Assembly (NCBI GenBank): GCA_002049455.2
Contig: KV919020.1
Span: 1-64,000 of the forward strand
From: Porphyra umbilicalis
Lineage: Eukaryota; Rhodophyta; Bangiophyceae; Bangiales; Bangiaceae
DNA length: 64,000 nt
Direction: 5' to 3'
Below the pieces are notes generated by a model that was not told the DNA's origin, made no database searches, and saw nothing but the letters and a program-made list of their open reading frames with translations. Both the position numbers and the translations under genes were made by a program. This document shows, one piece after another, positions 18,850 to 30,674 of the stretch; positions within the stretch are counted from its first letter, which is position 1, and each line of letters opens with the position of its first letter.

Positions 18850-20485
18850 CCTCTTGCCTATGGACGTCCCCGCTGCCGGATCCATGACTGACGGCGATTG
18901 GCAGTCACGGTCGGCGCCGTGTGGGGTGACGCCGCGGCGGGTGGCGCGGCCGCGTCCGCCACCACTCGACCGCCGCCGCCCTCTCCATGGTCGTCGTGCG
19001 ACGGCGCTCGCGCCCGACCCCGTGGGGGGTGAACCCGTTCTTGCCCTCGTCCCGCTTCTCGCCGACGCGGGTGTGGAATCCGTGGTGTGCTGACGATCCT
19101 GACCGCCTCGGCCTGGGCGCCGATCCAGATCGCACGCGGTGGTGGCACGGACGGCCCCGCCCGTGGCGGCAGGGCGCGTCGGGTCGACCGTACACCTCTG
19201 CCTGCTGGGGTGTCTGCGCGGCAGCGGGCGCAACCCTTTTTCACCTTTGTGAACGGTCTGGTGGTGGCTCGGGCGCAACGTGACGGGGGTGGGGGGGGCG
19301 CCCGCTGACGGCCGACGCTATTGTCCACACCGACCACCGCCCGTGGGCGCCGGCACTCGGCCGCGCCGCAGGACCGGTCGTCTCTCGCCCCTACCGCGAT
19401 ACAGCGGCCGTGGCGTCGGGCGCGCCCGCCGCTCTACCCAACGTCGGTACCCTTGTCGCCGACGCGTCTGGCCGGGCGCGCCGCCGACCGTCCCGGCGCT
19501 GCACACGTGGGCGCCGGCGGGTGCCGTCGGCGTGGCGGTCCCTGCGGCGCACGGCGCTGCGCGACTGCGCGGCTGCCGCGTTTGGGGGCGCCGCCGCGGC
19601 GGCGGCGGAGCGGGGCGGCCGCTGCCGTGGCACCGGTGGCACTGGCTGCCTCTGGGGCGAAGAGACGGTCCTGGACAGGCCCTTTCTGTTTCCGGCGCGT
19701 GCGGGCAGGTCGGGTCTGGGTGGGGGCAGCGGTCCCGCCGCCGCCCATGTGGACGTGGTGACGGTCACCGGGACGACCGCCGACGGGGCTGACGGCTTTT
19801 TTGGCCGCCGCTCGTGGGAGTACAGCCCCCTCTTTTGTGGCGGCGGCGCCCGCGTCGGCACCGCACGGTGGTCGGACGTCTCGGCGGCAGCCGCACCCGC
19901 AACGACGGGCGGTGCGGTTGGCCGAGGCGCCGCCCGCCCGCGCGGCGCTCGCCGTCCAGGGGCCGGCGGGCCGATGTGCCGCGCTGCTCGTGGCCAGCAG
20001 CACATGGGGTGGGGAGGGGGGGGGTGAAGTGGGAAGGGCGCTCAAGGGATGGGTGTGGTGGCCCCCCATGGGGTCGAACAGAGGTGGTCTCTGCCACCAT
20101 TGCTGCAACGGCCATGGATGGCGGACATCCTGTGGCACCCCGCTCTCGTTTTCTCTGCTCCACCGAGTGTCACACGGGTGGCCCGCGGCAGCTGCGAGCG
20201 CTGGTAGGAGGCCTCGCGCAGTGCCTTCTGCAGAGGGGGGGGAACGTTTGTGAGGGTGTACCGTTTTTTTGTTGTTGGTCTTGCGGAGTGATGGCGTCAG
20301 GAATGCAGTGTTGGCGCCTCTGGGACGCAGCAGACTTGTGCTACAGCTGTGGCACGTCCTCCGTTGCCTGTTTTCTTCGCCCTGCGACCCTTGTCGATTG
20401 CATGCAGATTCTGCGAGTACCACTCCATCGACGAGGCTCCACCAGACAGGAGCTGTGACGCACAGTACATTGCGTCTCGACCATG
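18850..20485. other. Gene-poor region, nothing recognised
   Basis: About 1.6 kb of mostly very GC-rich DNA with open frames in several registers but no domain, codon-phase bias or start context that I can defend. It becomes AT-richer after about 20240. Confidence 0.4.
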
Positions 20486-20536
20486 GTAGGACGACTTCCG
20501 TTTCTCGTCTGCGAGAGGAAACGGAAGGTCGACCTA
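20486..20536. repeat. Imperfect inverted repeat
   Basis: Arms at about 20486-20507 and 20512-20536 share GTAGG, CGAC, TTCCGTTT and CTCG blocks in inverted order with small indels around a 4-nt loop. Possibly the core of a small degraded element. Confidence 0.5.
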
Positions 20537-20780
20537 CTGTATCCAAACAGCTGTTTGCATCTCGAGAGTGCTGGGTCGCCCGCGAGATCGTGATCATGCG
20601 CACCTGAGGCTGTCAACACACGCGAGTGGCATAGAAAAGAGGCGACGCCAAAAAGCTGATGCTTGCTAGACAGACGACAGTAACTGTCGCCACAGTGGAG
20701 AACTATTGTCCACTGCGGTGTCAGAAAAAAGCGACCGGGAACGCGGCGAATACCCGCCCCGAGAGCGATCGGCGTCATGG

Positions 20781-20823
20781 CGGTGTCATCCTTGGGGGGA
20801 TGATCCCCACAAGGATGACACCG
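20781..20823. repeat. 43-bp near-perfect palindrome
   Basis: Outer arms CGGTGTCATCCTTG (20781-20794) and CAAGGATGACACCG (20810-20823) are exact reverse complements. The 15-nt centre contains a further GGGG/CCCC pair. No coding context. Confidence 0.75.
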
Positions 20824-21261
20824 TCCCCTTGCGAGAGAAGGCCCACTTGTGTGCCGAGTGCGCCGCTGTTTGCCTATCCCCCCTCGCGCCAGCCGCCTGT
20901 CAAGTCCCCCACCGGCCGCGGGTGACGGAAACCATTGCAGACGCCTGGGGCCGTCGGCGCCTGTCAAGAAGGAGCTACATGACACGCCGCGTCGGCACCA
21001 GGTGGCAGCACCGTTGTGCCTCTCGTGACAACGTATTAATATTGACGGGGGGCTCGCCCGACCCGCCCGGTGGGGGCAAGACGAGGAAGGGCGGTGGGCT
21101 GGCGTCGACACCATCCGCAGGCCCCTCGTCCCGCGCCGTCACCCGCGCGGGGCCGCCGCAGGACAGCGACGTGCGACTCGTGGCCCGCCGCAGCACGCGG
21201 CCGCGCCGTGCCGTGACCGGCGCACCGCGCGGCCGCCGCACACGGCAGCGACCGGTGTGTG
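20824..21261. other. Gene-poor region left of hAT-like copy 2
   Basis: About 440 bp. No gene, RNA or repeat recognised. Confidence 0.35.
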
Positions 21262-22243
21262 TAAGGTTGGCAGATCGGTAAACTCGGTCGGTACACGAAA
21301 TCGGTAACGGTCGGTATCCCGATCGGTAAACGGTATTTTCCACATGCTCACACGTCGGTATGATTCGGTACGGTAATGATAAAGTATTTAATGCTTGGCG
21401 ACCTCCCCCCCCCCTGCCGACTGACCTGTCCCCGACTGGCAACAGGCCACCTACGTTCGTCGGCGCATCGGGTACCACAGCCTGGCATACCACCCCAGTC
21501 CACCTGGCCCCGTGGCCACACCTGCTCACAGTCACTGGCCAAGCAGCCTTGCTTTGGCTCAGCTGGGCCTGCGGCGCAGACGCCAGGCACCGGATCGATG
21601 CGGCACCAGTCCGGACAGCTCCGCGCAACGGCCGCTCGCCGCGCTCTGCCTCGCACAGCGGCAGGTGCACGGCGCTCTCCCGTTTCCCCACCCATACCAT
21701 TGAGCGCCCTGTCTCCGTGCGCGCACTCCTCTGCACTCCTCTGCCTGCCCTTTTGCTTTTCCCTTCCTCTGCTTGTATCCCTCCGTACCCCCTCCCCTGC
21801 ATGACGATGCAGGCCACGACAATGTCCGTGTGGAAGGCGCTTCGACGGACGGGCGAGCGCTACAAGCGGGGCGATGGTAGCGCGTCGAACTACTGGGTCG
21901 CCTACTGCATTGGGTTTCCCCTGCGTCACTTGGTTGGGAGCAGGACGGAGGAGCAGTTTGCTGTGGACATGCTTGCCCTGGTGCGTGATGATTAAACGGT
22001 GCGGTTTGGCGTGCGTTGGAAAACATGGGCGTGAGGGTGAAGGGATGGGGTCGAGTGGGCCTGGGAAGGGCTTGGTTTGTGTGGTTCCGCTGGTTGGGGG
22101 ACAGTGGGCAGCCCGGTCGAGTGCCGAGAATCGGAATTATTTAAGAAATTATGATACCGAGATACCGATACGATATCGGTATACCGGTATACCGCCCGGT
22201 AAACGGTACAGAAAATCGTACCGATCGGTAAATGACAACCTTA
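21262..22243. mobile_element. Non-autonomous hAT-like DNA transposon, copy 2
   Basis: A 982-bp element with ends TAAGGTTG (21262) and CAACCTTA (22243), the same terminal and subterminal CGGTA-rich design as the copy at 9917. It is flanked on both sides by GTGTGTG (21255-21261 and 22244-22250), a probable 7-bp direct duplication (the dinucleotide nature leaves one base of slack). An internal frame (about 21801-21995, +) encodes VWKALRRTGERYKR then NYWVAYCIGFPLRHLVG and AVDMLAL, similar to a hAT or BED-type transposase N-terminus and to the remnant in copy 1. It is therefore an internally deleted relative of an autonomous element elsewhere. Confidence 0.78.
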
Positions 22244-22250
22244 GTGTGTG

Positions 22251-22655
22251 AGGGCGTGCGGCCGCCCCGCCGCCGTGCGAGGCGGGGCGGCGCCCCGCGG
22301 CCCGTGCGGGCGATTGCTGACGGTGCAGCGCGGCGCCGCGCTGTGCGCGCGCTACCCGCGGGGGCCCGCGCGAATCGGTCGCGCTTGACAGCGTCACAAA
22401 AGCGGAACATCCTGGACGAGGATCGGAAATGTCCTGGCCCGGTCCATGGACCGGTACCTGGACGAGGACCATTTTGTTACAGGCCAGTACAGATGCGCAG
22501 TTCCAGTCACGAGACCTCCGTTAGACCTGGTCCTTGCATCACTCGAGCCTCAGATCTGCGATGGATATCAGACACTAGTTTGGAATACATTTCATGGTTA
22601 ACAGTGCTACTGTCCACGACTAAACCTAATCAACTACGCGATCCCCCGGACATAC
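22251..22655. other. Region between transposons
   Basis: About 400 bp, GC-rich then mixed. It may contain the left end of the following large DNA transposon; I could not find its terminal repeats. Confidence 0.35.
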
Positions 22656-22973
22656 TCAATCCAGCTCGAGGCGTTCCTCCTCTGCAGCCAGCCATGCACG
22701 ATGCTGTGCACCGGCCTCACCGCTCAGCAGTGCGGCCGCTGCCATGCGCAGAACCTCGTCGCGCTCGTCATCCTCATTGTCATCGTCATCGTCATCAGTC
22801 GCCTCGCCTCGGCTGCCGGCGCCCCCGCCTCCAGGATTCGCCGCTGCCATGCCCCCGTCATCATCACCACGAGCATGATGACGAAGCTCATCGCCGTCGC
22901 GCAGCGCAGCATCGTCTGCGACATCGTCGCTGTCCGACCCGACCGCAGCAGCGGGCGCGCCCGGAGTCCCAGT

Positions 22974-25657
22974 TCAAGTTCCAGCACCATTCGCCGTCCC
23001 CGCCCCCGCCCCCGCCCCCGCCCCCGCCCCCGCCCCCGCCCCAGCCCCAGCCCCTGCTCCCGCTCCTGCCCCGGCCCCCGCCCCCGCCCCTGCCCCCGCC
23101 CCCGCCCCCGCCCCCGCACCGGCCTCAGCGCCAACACCAGTTCCAACCCCAGACCCAGACCCGGCCGCCATTCCTGCTGCGGCTCCAGCCCAAGTCCCGG
23201 ACCCAGAACCAGCGCCAGCGCCGGCACCAGCGACAGCCCCAGCCGCAAAGGCTGCTGTAGCTGCAGAAAACGGCGAAGTGTGAGCTACCGCCGTGGCCGC
23301 AGCGCGGCTGGCCGCTGCAATGTCCGCCGGGAGCGCGTGACGCATGGCAGCGAGCCCGCCTTCAGCAGCAGCCATAGCGACAAGCTCATCGACCATGCGG
23401 GTCGGGTAGGGTGGCTCCACGCTTCCGCTGCTGCGTCCCGCAACCGCACGCCTCGGACAATCGCCGTCTTTTACGCGCAAGCCATTGCTCTTCGTGGATC
23501 CTTGCACGGCCAGGAGGTGCTTCATGGTCATGAGCTCCGCCTCCCATGCAGTCCGATGACCGACGTTGAGACCTGGCGCAGGGGCACCACCGGGAACAAT
23601 CGACCGAAGCTTAAGGTGCTCGCGTACCTTGGTTACGACGACGGTGATGTGCGCGTGGAGGCACACGACAACGGGCGGGCTGCCGGGAACCACGGACGGC
23701 TCCGTGTAGACGCCAGCGGCACCTAAACGCGAGAAGGTCGTTGACAACGCTTTCAGGAGCGCAGCTCTGTGGGTTGCCTCAGTGAAGAAGCGGTTGTTGC
23801 TCAGCATCTCGGTCGCTTCTCCGGGCGACAAGAACACCTCCATGCGGTTGCGATACCCGCGCTTGGGCCTCAACGATCCAATTCGCAGCTCTTCGTGAAG
23901 CGTCGTAGTGTACACATCCACTGCCGCGTCGCCAATGCGTTGGTAGAAGTGGGAGACACGGCGATGCAGGTGGCGGTACGCGTACGTGTCGCGGCTTCTC
24001 ATGATTTCAATGCCGTCGTTGTTACCGTTGGAGCGTCTGTCACGACGAGGTAGGCACCACTTCATCTGCAACATGTCCGCGGCGCGCAGCCCGTTGGTCG
24101 CCAGACGCCGCGCTGTCCACTCTTGCAGCTTCTGGTTGATCTCCACCTTGCTAGGCCATGCGTCGGCCGAGCAGCGCGCGTTCACGTAGCGATACTCAAG
24201 CCAGTTGTCAGCCACCTTCTGCATCAATCAATCACGTGCCGATGACCAGGTCAGATGCCCAGAACGTATCCATTGGCGACAAAGCAGGTCAAAAAGGCGA
24301 GTAAGAATATGTAGTCCCATGTCGCGTTTTCCGTCGTTACCACGCCACGCAAGCTCCGCCGCTCTCAGCACCTCTTTTCAAGGGCGGGCACACTTCACAG
24401 CCCCCTCCACACATGACCAAGGTTCTGACATTCACAACCTCGCATAAGTCACACCCGACATACCCCAACATCGAGGACCCACCTCGCCTCCTGCTCCTTC
24501 GAAAGGACGCGTCGCTCCTCCGGGCCGGATGTACGCCGTCTCATGCTCACCGCCAGATCGAAATTCCTGTTGAGCATCAGCATAGATGCTTCAAAATCAC
24601 GATGTGCGGTGGTTGCAGAGTCAGACTGCACCGCCAGAGCGTCCATCTTCCCAGAAGCATGTACCTGCTGCGTGGCGATGGTATTGCACAGCGCCTCCAA
24701 CCGCGTGACCGAGCGTGACACTTTGTTGGCGGTCGTCGTCACGTAGTAAATTAGGTCCGTGATACGGGCGTACGGGACGACCTCCCCGTCATTGATGTCC
24801 GAAGCGTGCGGAGTACGACCCGCCGCGGCCGTGGCGAGCGTGGCACAGCCGGAGCCAGGCGTTCCATCAGCGAGCCGCTGGCGCGTTGGGGAGCGGCTTC
24901 CTGTTGACGCATTGGACGTTGCGCGAGGACGGCGTGAAGACCGCGACCGTGCGCGCACCTGATCCGACGCTCGCTCGCGTCCAGCATTTGACGCCCACGC
25001 CGGGAGTGCGCCGTAACGCGACCCGGAGCGACGCACTTCGAGCCCACTAGGTCCCGCCGGTGGACGCATTGGCGTCCCAGCACGGTAGGGCGTCACAGGT
25101 GCGACTGGAGCTTGGGAGGCTCGGCCGCCAGCCGCCGACGCCGGAGTTGAACGAAAGCCCTGGCTAGCCGCCGCGGCCATGTGGCTGCTGGTCGGAGGAA
25201 GAGGAGCCAAGCCAGTAGGGGGACCGAGGAACATTTGCCCAGGCAACTGCTGCGATGCTGCACCCAAGTGTTGGTCCCGGTTGTCAAGATGAAGCCCACT
25301 GTGACGTAGGCGCCCCTCAGGCGCATTCGCCAGGCTACCTCCCGCCAGCCCCGCGCTCGCGGAAGAAGAGCAGCCGGCCCAAGGCCCACTGGCAGGTCTG
25401 TACGTGGGCGGTGAGGGGCCTGGAATTCCACCAGGGGCGGTTTCGACGTTGGGAACCATCGTAGACAACGGGCCAACGTGACCGCCGAGATGAGCCATAG
25501 GGCCAAGAGAAGCTGGCGAACCGACGTTGACCGACGTGTTGTTGACCGTCGGCTGGGTGACCCATGGGAACGCGCTGCTGTGCGGCCCATTGTTGGCGTT
25601 GATGAAGGCAAACATAGCAACGGAGGTGACGTGCGTGGAGAAAGGGCGGGCGTCCAC
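22974..25657 (-). CDS. Uncharacterised transposon accessory protein, two exons (C-terminus uncertain)
   Basis: Exon 1 25657-24464 (ATG at 25655-25657) and exon 2 24218 to about 22974. The intron (24463-24219, 245 nt) has 5' GTATGT and 3' TTGATGCAG and joins phase 0 to phase 0. Exon 1 encodes a Pro/Ser/Ala-rich region and then a helical coiled-coil-like segment (ITDLIYYVTTTANKVSRSV, TRLEALCNTIATQQVHASG). Exon 2 begins KVADNWLEYRYVNARCSADAW, an ordered domain of about 250 residues with no family I recognise, then a long Ala-Gly repeat (period 2, GC-dinucleotide-like DNA, 22980-23110). A further frame at 22656-22850 ending DDDDDDNEDDERDEVL and ERLELD could be a last exon. Function unknown; it may be the DNA-binding partner of the transposase. 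Confidence 0.55.
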
Positions 25658-27916
25658 TCACAGGTGATGTGCGAGGAGTAGATCAGAGAGAAGGTGGTGA
25701 GACAAGTGGAGAGCTCACGGTAGTCGTGCGTGCAAGAGCGTCATAGCTGACCCATTTGGCAACCCGCTTATATAAGACCTCATTCCAGCAGCTCTCGCTG
25801 CCTGCGGCAGGGATAGTCCTGCCAGAGCACGATACAGCGCCCTCAGAGTCTGCATACCCAATGGTCTTCCAGGTCGCGCCAGACAATGTTCAGGGCGACT
25901 GCGGCCTAGCAATCAATGGAACTACCACCAGTACCGCAACTCGAGCAGCCAAGCGGCGCGAAGTCCAGGACAGCGGGGAAAAGGAGCGAACAGAGAATGC
26001 ACGACATAGACCCATCGTCACACATGTCAGAAAGGCTCAAGGGGTGCTCCTACAACCACTCCATCAGGCTTTTGCTTTGCCAGTCGAGAAGGCGCAGAAG
26101 ATTGAGGCGATGAGCCTCGTCTCCTCAGTTGCGCACGACGGTTAGCACGCAGCTGAAGCTTGGTCGCAAAGAACCCCACCAGCTCACGAGAAGGATCAAT
26201 ACAAGTGATAGGCATGTGCCCCTTCACTCTGTCACAGGTTGCTGGTCAGCACGCGAATGGCCCGTCCGCGTCTGCCCCCTGTCCCACTGCACGCCCGTCC
26301 TCGCGCCCTAACCGCGCACAGACATTCCGCTGGCTGGAGACAGCGGGAGAAGCGCGCATGCATTGTAGTACGCTAGGACATGCAAGGAACGGAAACAAGT
26401 GAGTTATGGCCTGCCGTGAATGGGCACTTGATCAGCCATGATGCGGGAGGCAAGACGCGTTGTACGGCATGCGATCAGTCGGTCGGTACCCGGCTCATTC
26501 TCACTGATCCTCTCAAATCAGGCTACGGGGCTGCCGCCCCTCCGTGATGAGCCTTTCCCCCACGTCGGACTCATGACCACGTACAATCAATGCCCTATGA
26601 GGCGGAGCAAGTACGTAGGTGGCGCATGGCCACGCCGTCGGCCCAGGGGCACCAACAGACACCGTTCATGACACGGCACGCCAAGGAACGCGGTACAGGA
26701 TGTAGGGAGGCACATCACCAGCAGCGTTGGTCGGCCAAGACGATCTCAGCGAAGAGGGGGTAAGGGTGCTGCAGCCAAGGAGTAGCTTCGTTGGAGAACA
26801 ACGCGGCGCCTGCTGGTACTCGAGCAAGAGGCAACAGAGCACAGAGGAGGGCTCGTTCGAAACGGCGAAGTCTCAGAGAGAAAGCTCATTGGCAATTGTC
26901 GAGAAAGCATGGGAAATGCCGATAAAAAAACTTCAGGGGGCTACGTGGTGCTCGATGCGCCGCTGGTGAACGTTTGATTCATGTATTGCTGATGTATATC
27001 GCGGTGGCCTCCTATTGCCGTTCTGCGATGATGCAATTTTTTTGTCATGAAAGGCATTTCAGATGTAAGTACCGTGCTTACTGCCGATTGTCGTGACCGG
27101 CGCCGCCTTCGTCAGCACCATGTCGCACGTCCTTTGGCACTTTGCGCTGTTGGGCAGCTGCGTGAGCCCGTCTCGGGCTGGCCACTTGCCCACTCCCTCC
27201 TTCATGGCTGTTGCTGCTCGCCTTTTGGTTCTGCTTTTACCGTTTCTACGCTCCTTGGTGTGGTCGGCGCCAATGGGGGTTGCCATGCCGCGCCACTGCT
27301 TGCACCTGGAGTGGGCTTGGAGCCCGCCGCCTTCTGGTACGTTTCCTGATTCCGCCGTGGGGCTGCGGCGAGCGGGAGAATGACCGCCAGACCGGTATCC
27401 TGTTCGTGCTGATAGAAACAGGCCGGAAGGGGGTCGGGATGGAAGCTTTCGATATCGTCCGGCACGATTGCGGAGGTTGTGGCCGCCTCATGTCGAGCAG
27501 CACTTTTTTCTTGTCTGTCGTGAGAGGTGCTATGCCACACGGAACGGCAGAGTTTTCTCTAGTACTGTCCTCTTTTTCACCGCATGGGTCGCGCCCCACG
27601 CCGCGTGACTCTCTGCGGCGCCGTGGTTGTCTTATGGCATGGTATTTCAGCCTTCTGCCACTTGCATCTCCTTTATCCGGCCACCTCCGCGTCTGAGACT
27701 CACACAGCCCTGGCCTTGTGGTGTTCTCGCAATCTCCGTGCCTCGTGTGGTCCTGCAGCGTCGGTCGGCTCTTTATCACTCTTCCATGTGCACCTGACGG
27801 CGGGTCCAGCATCCGTCAGCACCGCCGCCCTCCACACCGCGCTCTCCACGAAGCCGTCGACGCGACGACGGCCTGCCTGCGTTTGTCGCTCACGCCGCCC
27901 CGTGGTCAGCATCTCC
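25658..27916. other. Divergent promoter region of the transposon
   Basis: About 2.3 kb between divergently transcribed genes. No domain or RNA recognised. Low-complexity stretches are few and GC content is moderate. Confidence 0.4.
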
Positions 27917-30674
27917 ATGTCGGGCGCCGCGCGCATGACTGCAACACCGGGCACCCGGCCCCTTCCTCCTTACCCCTGCCTGTACTGTCCCTACGCATTC
28001 TACCATGAGATGCGACTCGCCAGGCACATGCAAGCTTGCCATCCGGGAAGAAACCGTCTGCTCGGAATGACGGGGATCGCCGACGCGGGTGGCCACTCCA
28101 GCGCTGGTGGGGCAGCCCAGGCGGCGCGGCGTCCTGCTACCAGGGCTTTTTCTTTGGCTGGCGGTGCCAGTGGTTCGGTGGCCGGCGCTTCTGGCGCTGA
28201 AGACCACAACGAGGGGCGACGCCAAGGTCATGGCGGTGCAGCTGCACGCAGATGAGGCGCTCGTATCGTGGTCGGGCGCCCACCACATCTTCCCAGTGAG
28301 AGTCAAGTATGTCAACGTCCTCGATGGTGGCGGTCGCTGGGTAACCGTCGGGTACATCCAACACGTTCCAAAGGCTGTGACGCAGACAGCTGTTGGGCGT
28401 CTTGCCGTGAGCGATGTACGCAATGACCTGCTGCAACGCTGCCTTGCAATGACGCTTAAGAAGCTGCTCATTGCAAGCGAGACGGATGTGTCATCAGATG
28501 TGGCTAGCTACGGGACGGTGCGGCTATTCCCGCGCATCACTGGTCTGGTGATGGACCACTTTGAAGAGCGCAGTGTGCTTGCGCTAATGGGCAACCAGGC
28601 CAACTTCTACTGTACGCAGTGCTTAGTGAGTCGGGCGGCGGCACCTGGGGGACAACGCGAGGACCAGTGGCCCAGGCGGGACGTCATTACGACGTTGGAG
28701 GCGCAGTTGACGGCAGCGGCTGTCCGAATCGAGGACCCCCGTGCGAGCCGTCGCAAGCACCTCAGCGAGACGCACAGCGCGCTGGCATTCGTGCCTGTCC
28801 TGGGCGCTATGCATGGGCTCAGCACGGGAAACCACTACCTCTACGAAGCTGTTGCGTTTGATCTGTTGCATGTGTGGAAGCTTGGCGTGTTGCGCAACCT
28901 GGCGCAGACCGTGACATCCTTCTTGCGCGCTGTCTGCGGCACCGGCGCCGCCGTTCAGGGCCCTGTGGCGATGACGCTCGACGCCATCAACATGCGTGGC
29001 TTCCATCTTGGTCGCCTTTGCCGCTCCACGCGCGCTTCTCCGGGGTAAGGTTGACCTCGCTTCTCGAACACTGCAGAAGGGGGGCACGGATATTCGTGTG
29101 TGGCCGAGCGGGATGGCACTTTTCCTATTCATGATGCGCTGGTGTCTGGTGGCAGATAACCCTGCAATGCGTGGACCGCTCCGGCACTGACCGCGACCTC
29201 ACATGTCTTTCTGCTCTTTTCTTTTGCCCTCACTTTGCACAGCTGCTTTGTCCCCATGTCAGAGAAGCAGGCCACAATGACTGGAAGGGAGTGGCGGCGC
29301 TTCTGCTCCTACTGGCCATTTATGGTCGCGGGTGCCGTCGGTCCCGCCCGCATGTCCGCGGTTGAAGGCGACCACGAGGTGACAGACGACGCGTCTAACC
29401 AGGCCGCCGGCGATGCAGCGACAGCTGAGGGCGTGGCTGATGTGGAGTCGGAGCGATATGCTGACGGATGGGGAGCTGTCGACCACGATGACCTCGCCGT
29501 CGCGGAGGAGGTCGTTTGCGCCCTTCCCGGCCCCAACCTCGCGAGCACAGCGAAGTACAAGCAGGTGTTCGAGAGCTTGCCCATCGAAGACGCAGTGCTG
29601 AACTTGTTTTCTGAGGCGGCTGCCCTCAACAACGTCCTCTTTGGCGACAACATGGCCAACACGAACCGAATCTCCCCACTCGACATCAAGGAAATGGAGG
29701 AGGATGCCGATTTCTTGACGGTCACCTTTATGCAGTGCCTCTACGGTCCATTGCACACGACCAAGGTTCATCGGCTTGCCCACCATCTTGGGGAGGAGCT
29801 CCGCAACCGCGGTAACTTCTCGGAAGGTGACACGTCGACAAACGAGAAGCTTCACGGCGCCTGCAAGCGGATGTGTCGCCGCAGTAGCAAGCGCGGACCC
29901 CGCATCTCCCTGCAAATGATGCGATGCGAAGAGACTCAGTCTCATGTGCCCAGAGAGCTCGCGGAGGCGGACGCGGCCGAGCTCCCTGTGACTGAGAATG
30001 AAGAAGGTGTTGGGGACGGCGGCAACGAGAGCGCAATGGAGAAGGCCGCTGACGAGGTGCTTGGAGTGCTGGGACGTGGCAAGAGCGCTGCTATTGGGGA
30101 CCTCAAGCTTCTTTGGGGCTTGGACAAGCTGGGCAAGGTGCTGGGGCTTCCTGACAGTGACCCGGTAACCATGCATCAGACGGCACGCATCGACGTCAGC
30201 TTCAGCTGGGATGGGCCGGGCCGCATGCAGTACGTGCGCGCGACCGAGAACTTCCAGAAAGCGCCCTGGTTCTCGTTCGTATGGTGCAAGTGCATGGACA
30301 ACACGAAGCGGTGGGGGCAGGTGCGCCTGGTGTTGAGCTCGACGGGTATCTTGCGCCGCTGCTGTGTCGTCTTGCAGCGCATGCGGCAGGTACAGCCGCG
30401 TGACCAGTGCGTCCTGACAACCTACGGCTGCAAGCGTTTGGCGTGGTCTTTTGGGTTGTGACGCAGCCAGTGGCCTTCCCTCGAGGTCGTTGATATTGAG
30501 GACATCGTTCGCTTGGAGGACGTTCAAGTTGACTGGCAGGAGCTGGCAAGCCGGGCGGGGCTAAAGGCTGACCCTGGGGTTCTGGAGAAGACTGTGGGTG
30601 GCAGGCGGGCTGCCCGCTTCTTCACCAACGTTTTCTACTCGTGGACGTCGCGGGACTTGGTGCCTAGGCTGTGA
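27917..30674 (+). pseudogene. Plavaka/Tnp2-like transposase with C2H2 finger, disrupted
   Basis: Likely start ATG 27917: MSGAARMTATPG then a C2H2 finger (Cys21, Cys24, His37, His42) in CLYCPYAFYHEMRLARHMQACH-like spacing. About 100 residues later, in another frame, comes the catalytic-region block AVQLHADEALVSWSGAHHIFPV (about 28226) and WVTVGYIQHVPKAV, followed by FYCTQCLV (about 28607) and LYEAVAFDLLHVWKLGVLRNLAQ (about 28850). The frame shifts again near 29040 into KVDLASRTLQKGGTDIRVWPSG, then resumes after a possible intron ending TTTGCACAG at about 29241. The conserved end TTKVHRLAHHLGEELRNRGNF and DTSTNEKLHGACK is at 29755-29875. An in-frame TGA at 30459-30461 interrupts a tail that otherwise continues to 30672-30674. 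Frame breaks plus a premature stop suggest an inactive copy, although unrecognised introns could explain some. Confidence 0.65.

Larger units (their letters stand above)
22656..30674. mobile_element. Plavaka/Tnp2-type (CACTA-related) DNA transposon, degraded; limits unknown
   Basis: The extent given is that of its two divergent gene regions: a minus-strand accessory gene (22.7-25.7 kb) and a plus-strand transposase (27.9-30.7 kb). The transposase contains a C2H2 finger, a DDE-type core like fungal and algal Plavaka/Tnp2 proteins, and the conserved terminal THxxH...GN..E.DTS.NE-like block. Grouping both genes in one element is inferred from their divergent arrangement and their composition, which differs from the host genes (AT-richer, real GT-AG introns). 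Terminal inverted repeats and target duplication were not found. Confidence 0.55.

Noticed and set aside
19280-20040. Open frames in several registers that could be a small GC-rich gene
   Set aside because: No recognisable domain, no consistent start and frames of similar length on both strands.
22980-23260. Pro-rich frames on the plus strand opposite the Ala-Gly repeat
   Set aside because: Antisense shadows of the GC-rich repeat in the minus-strand transposon gene.
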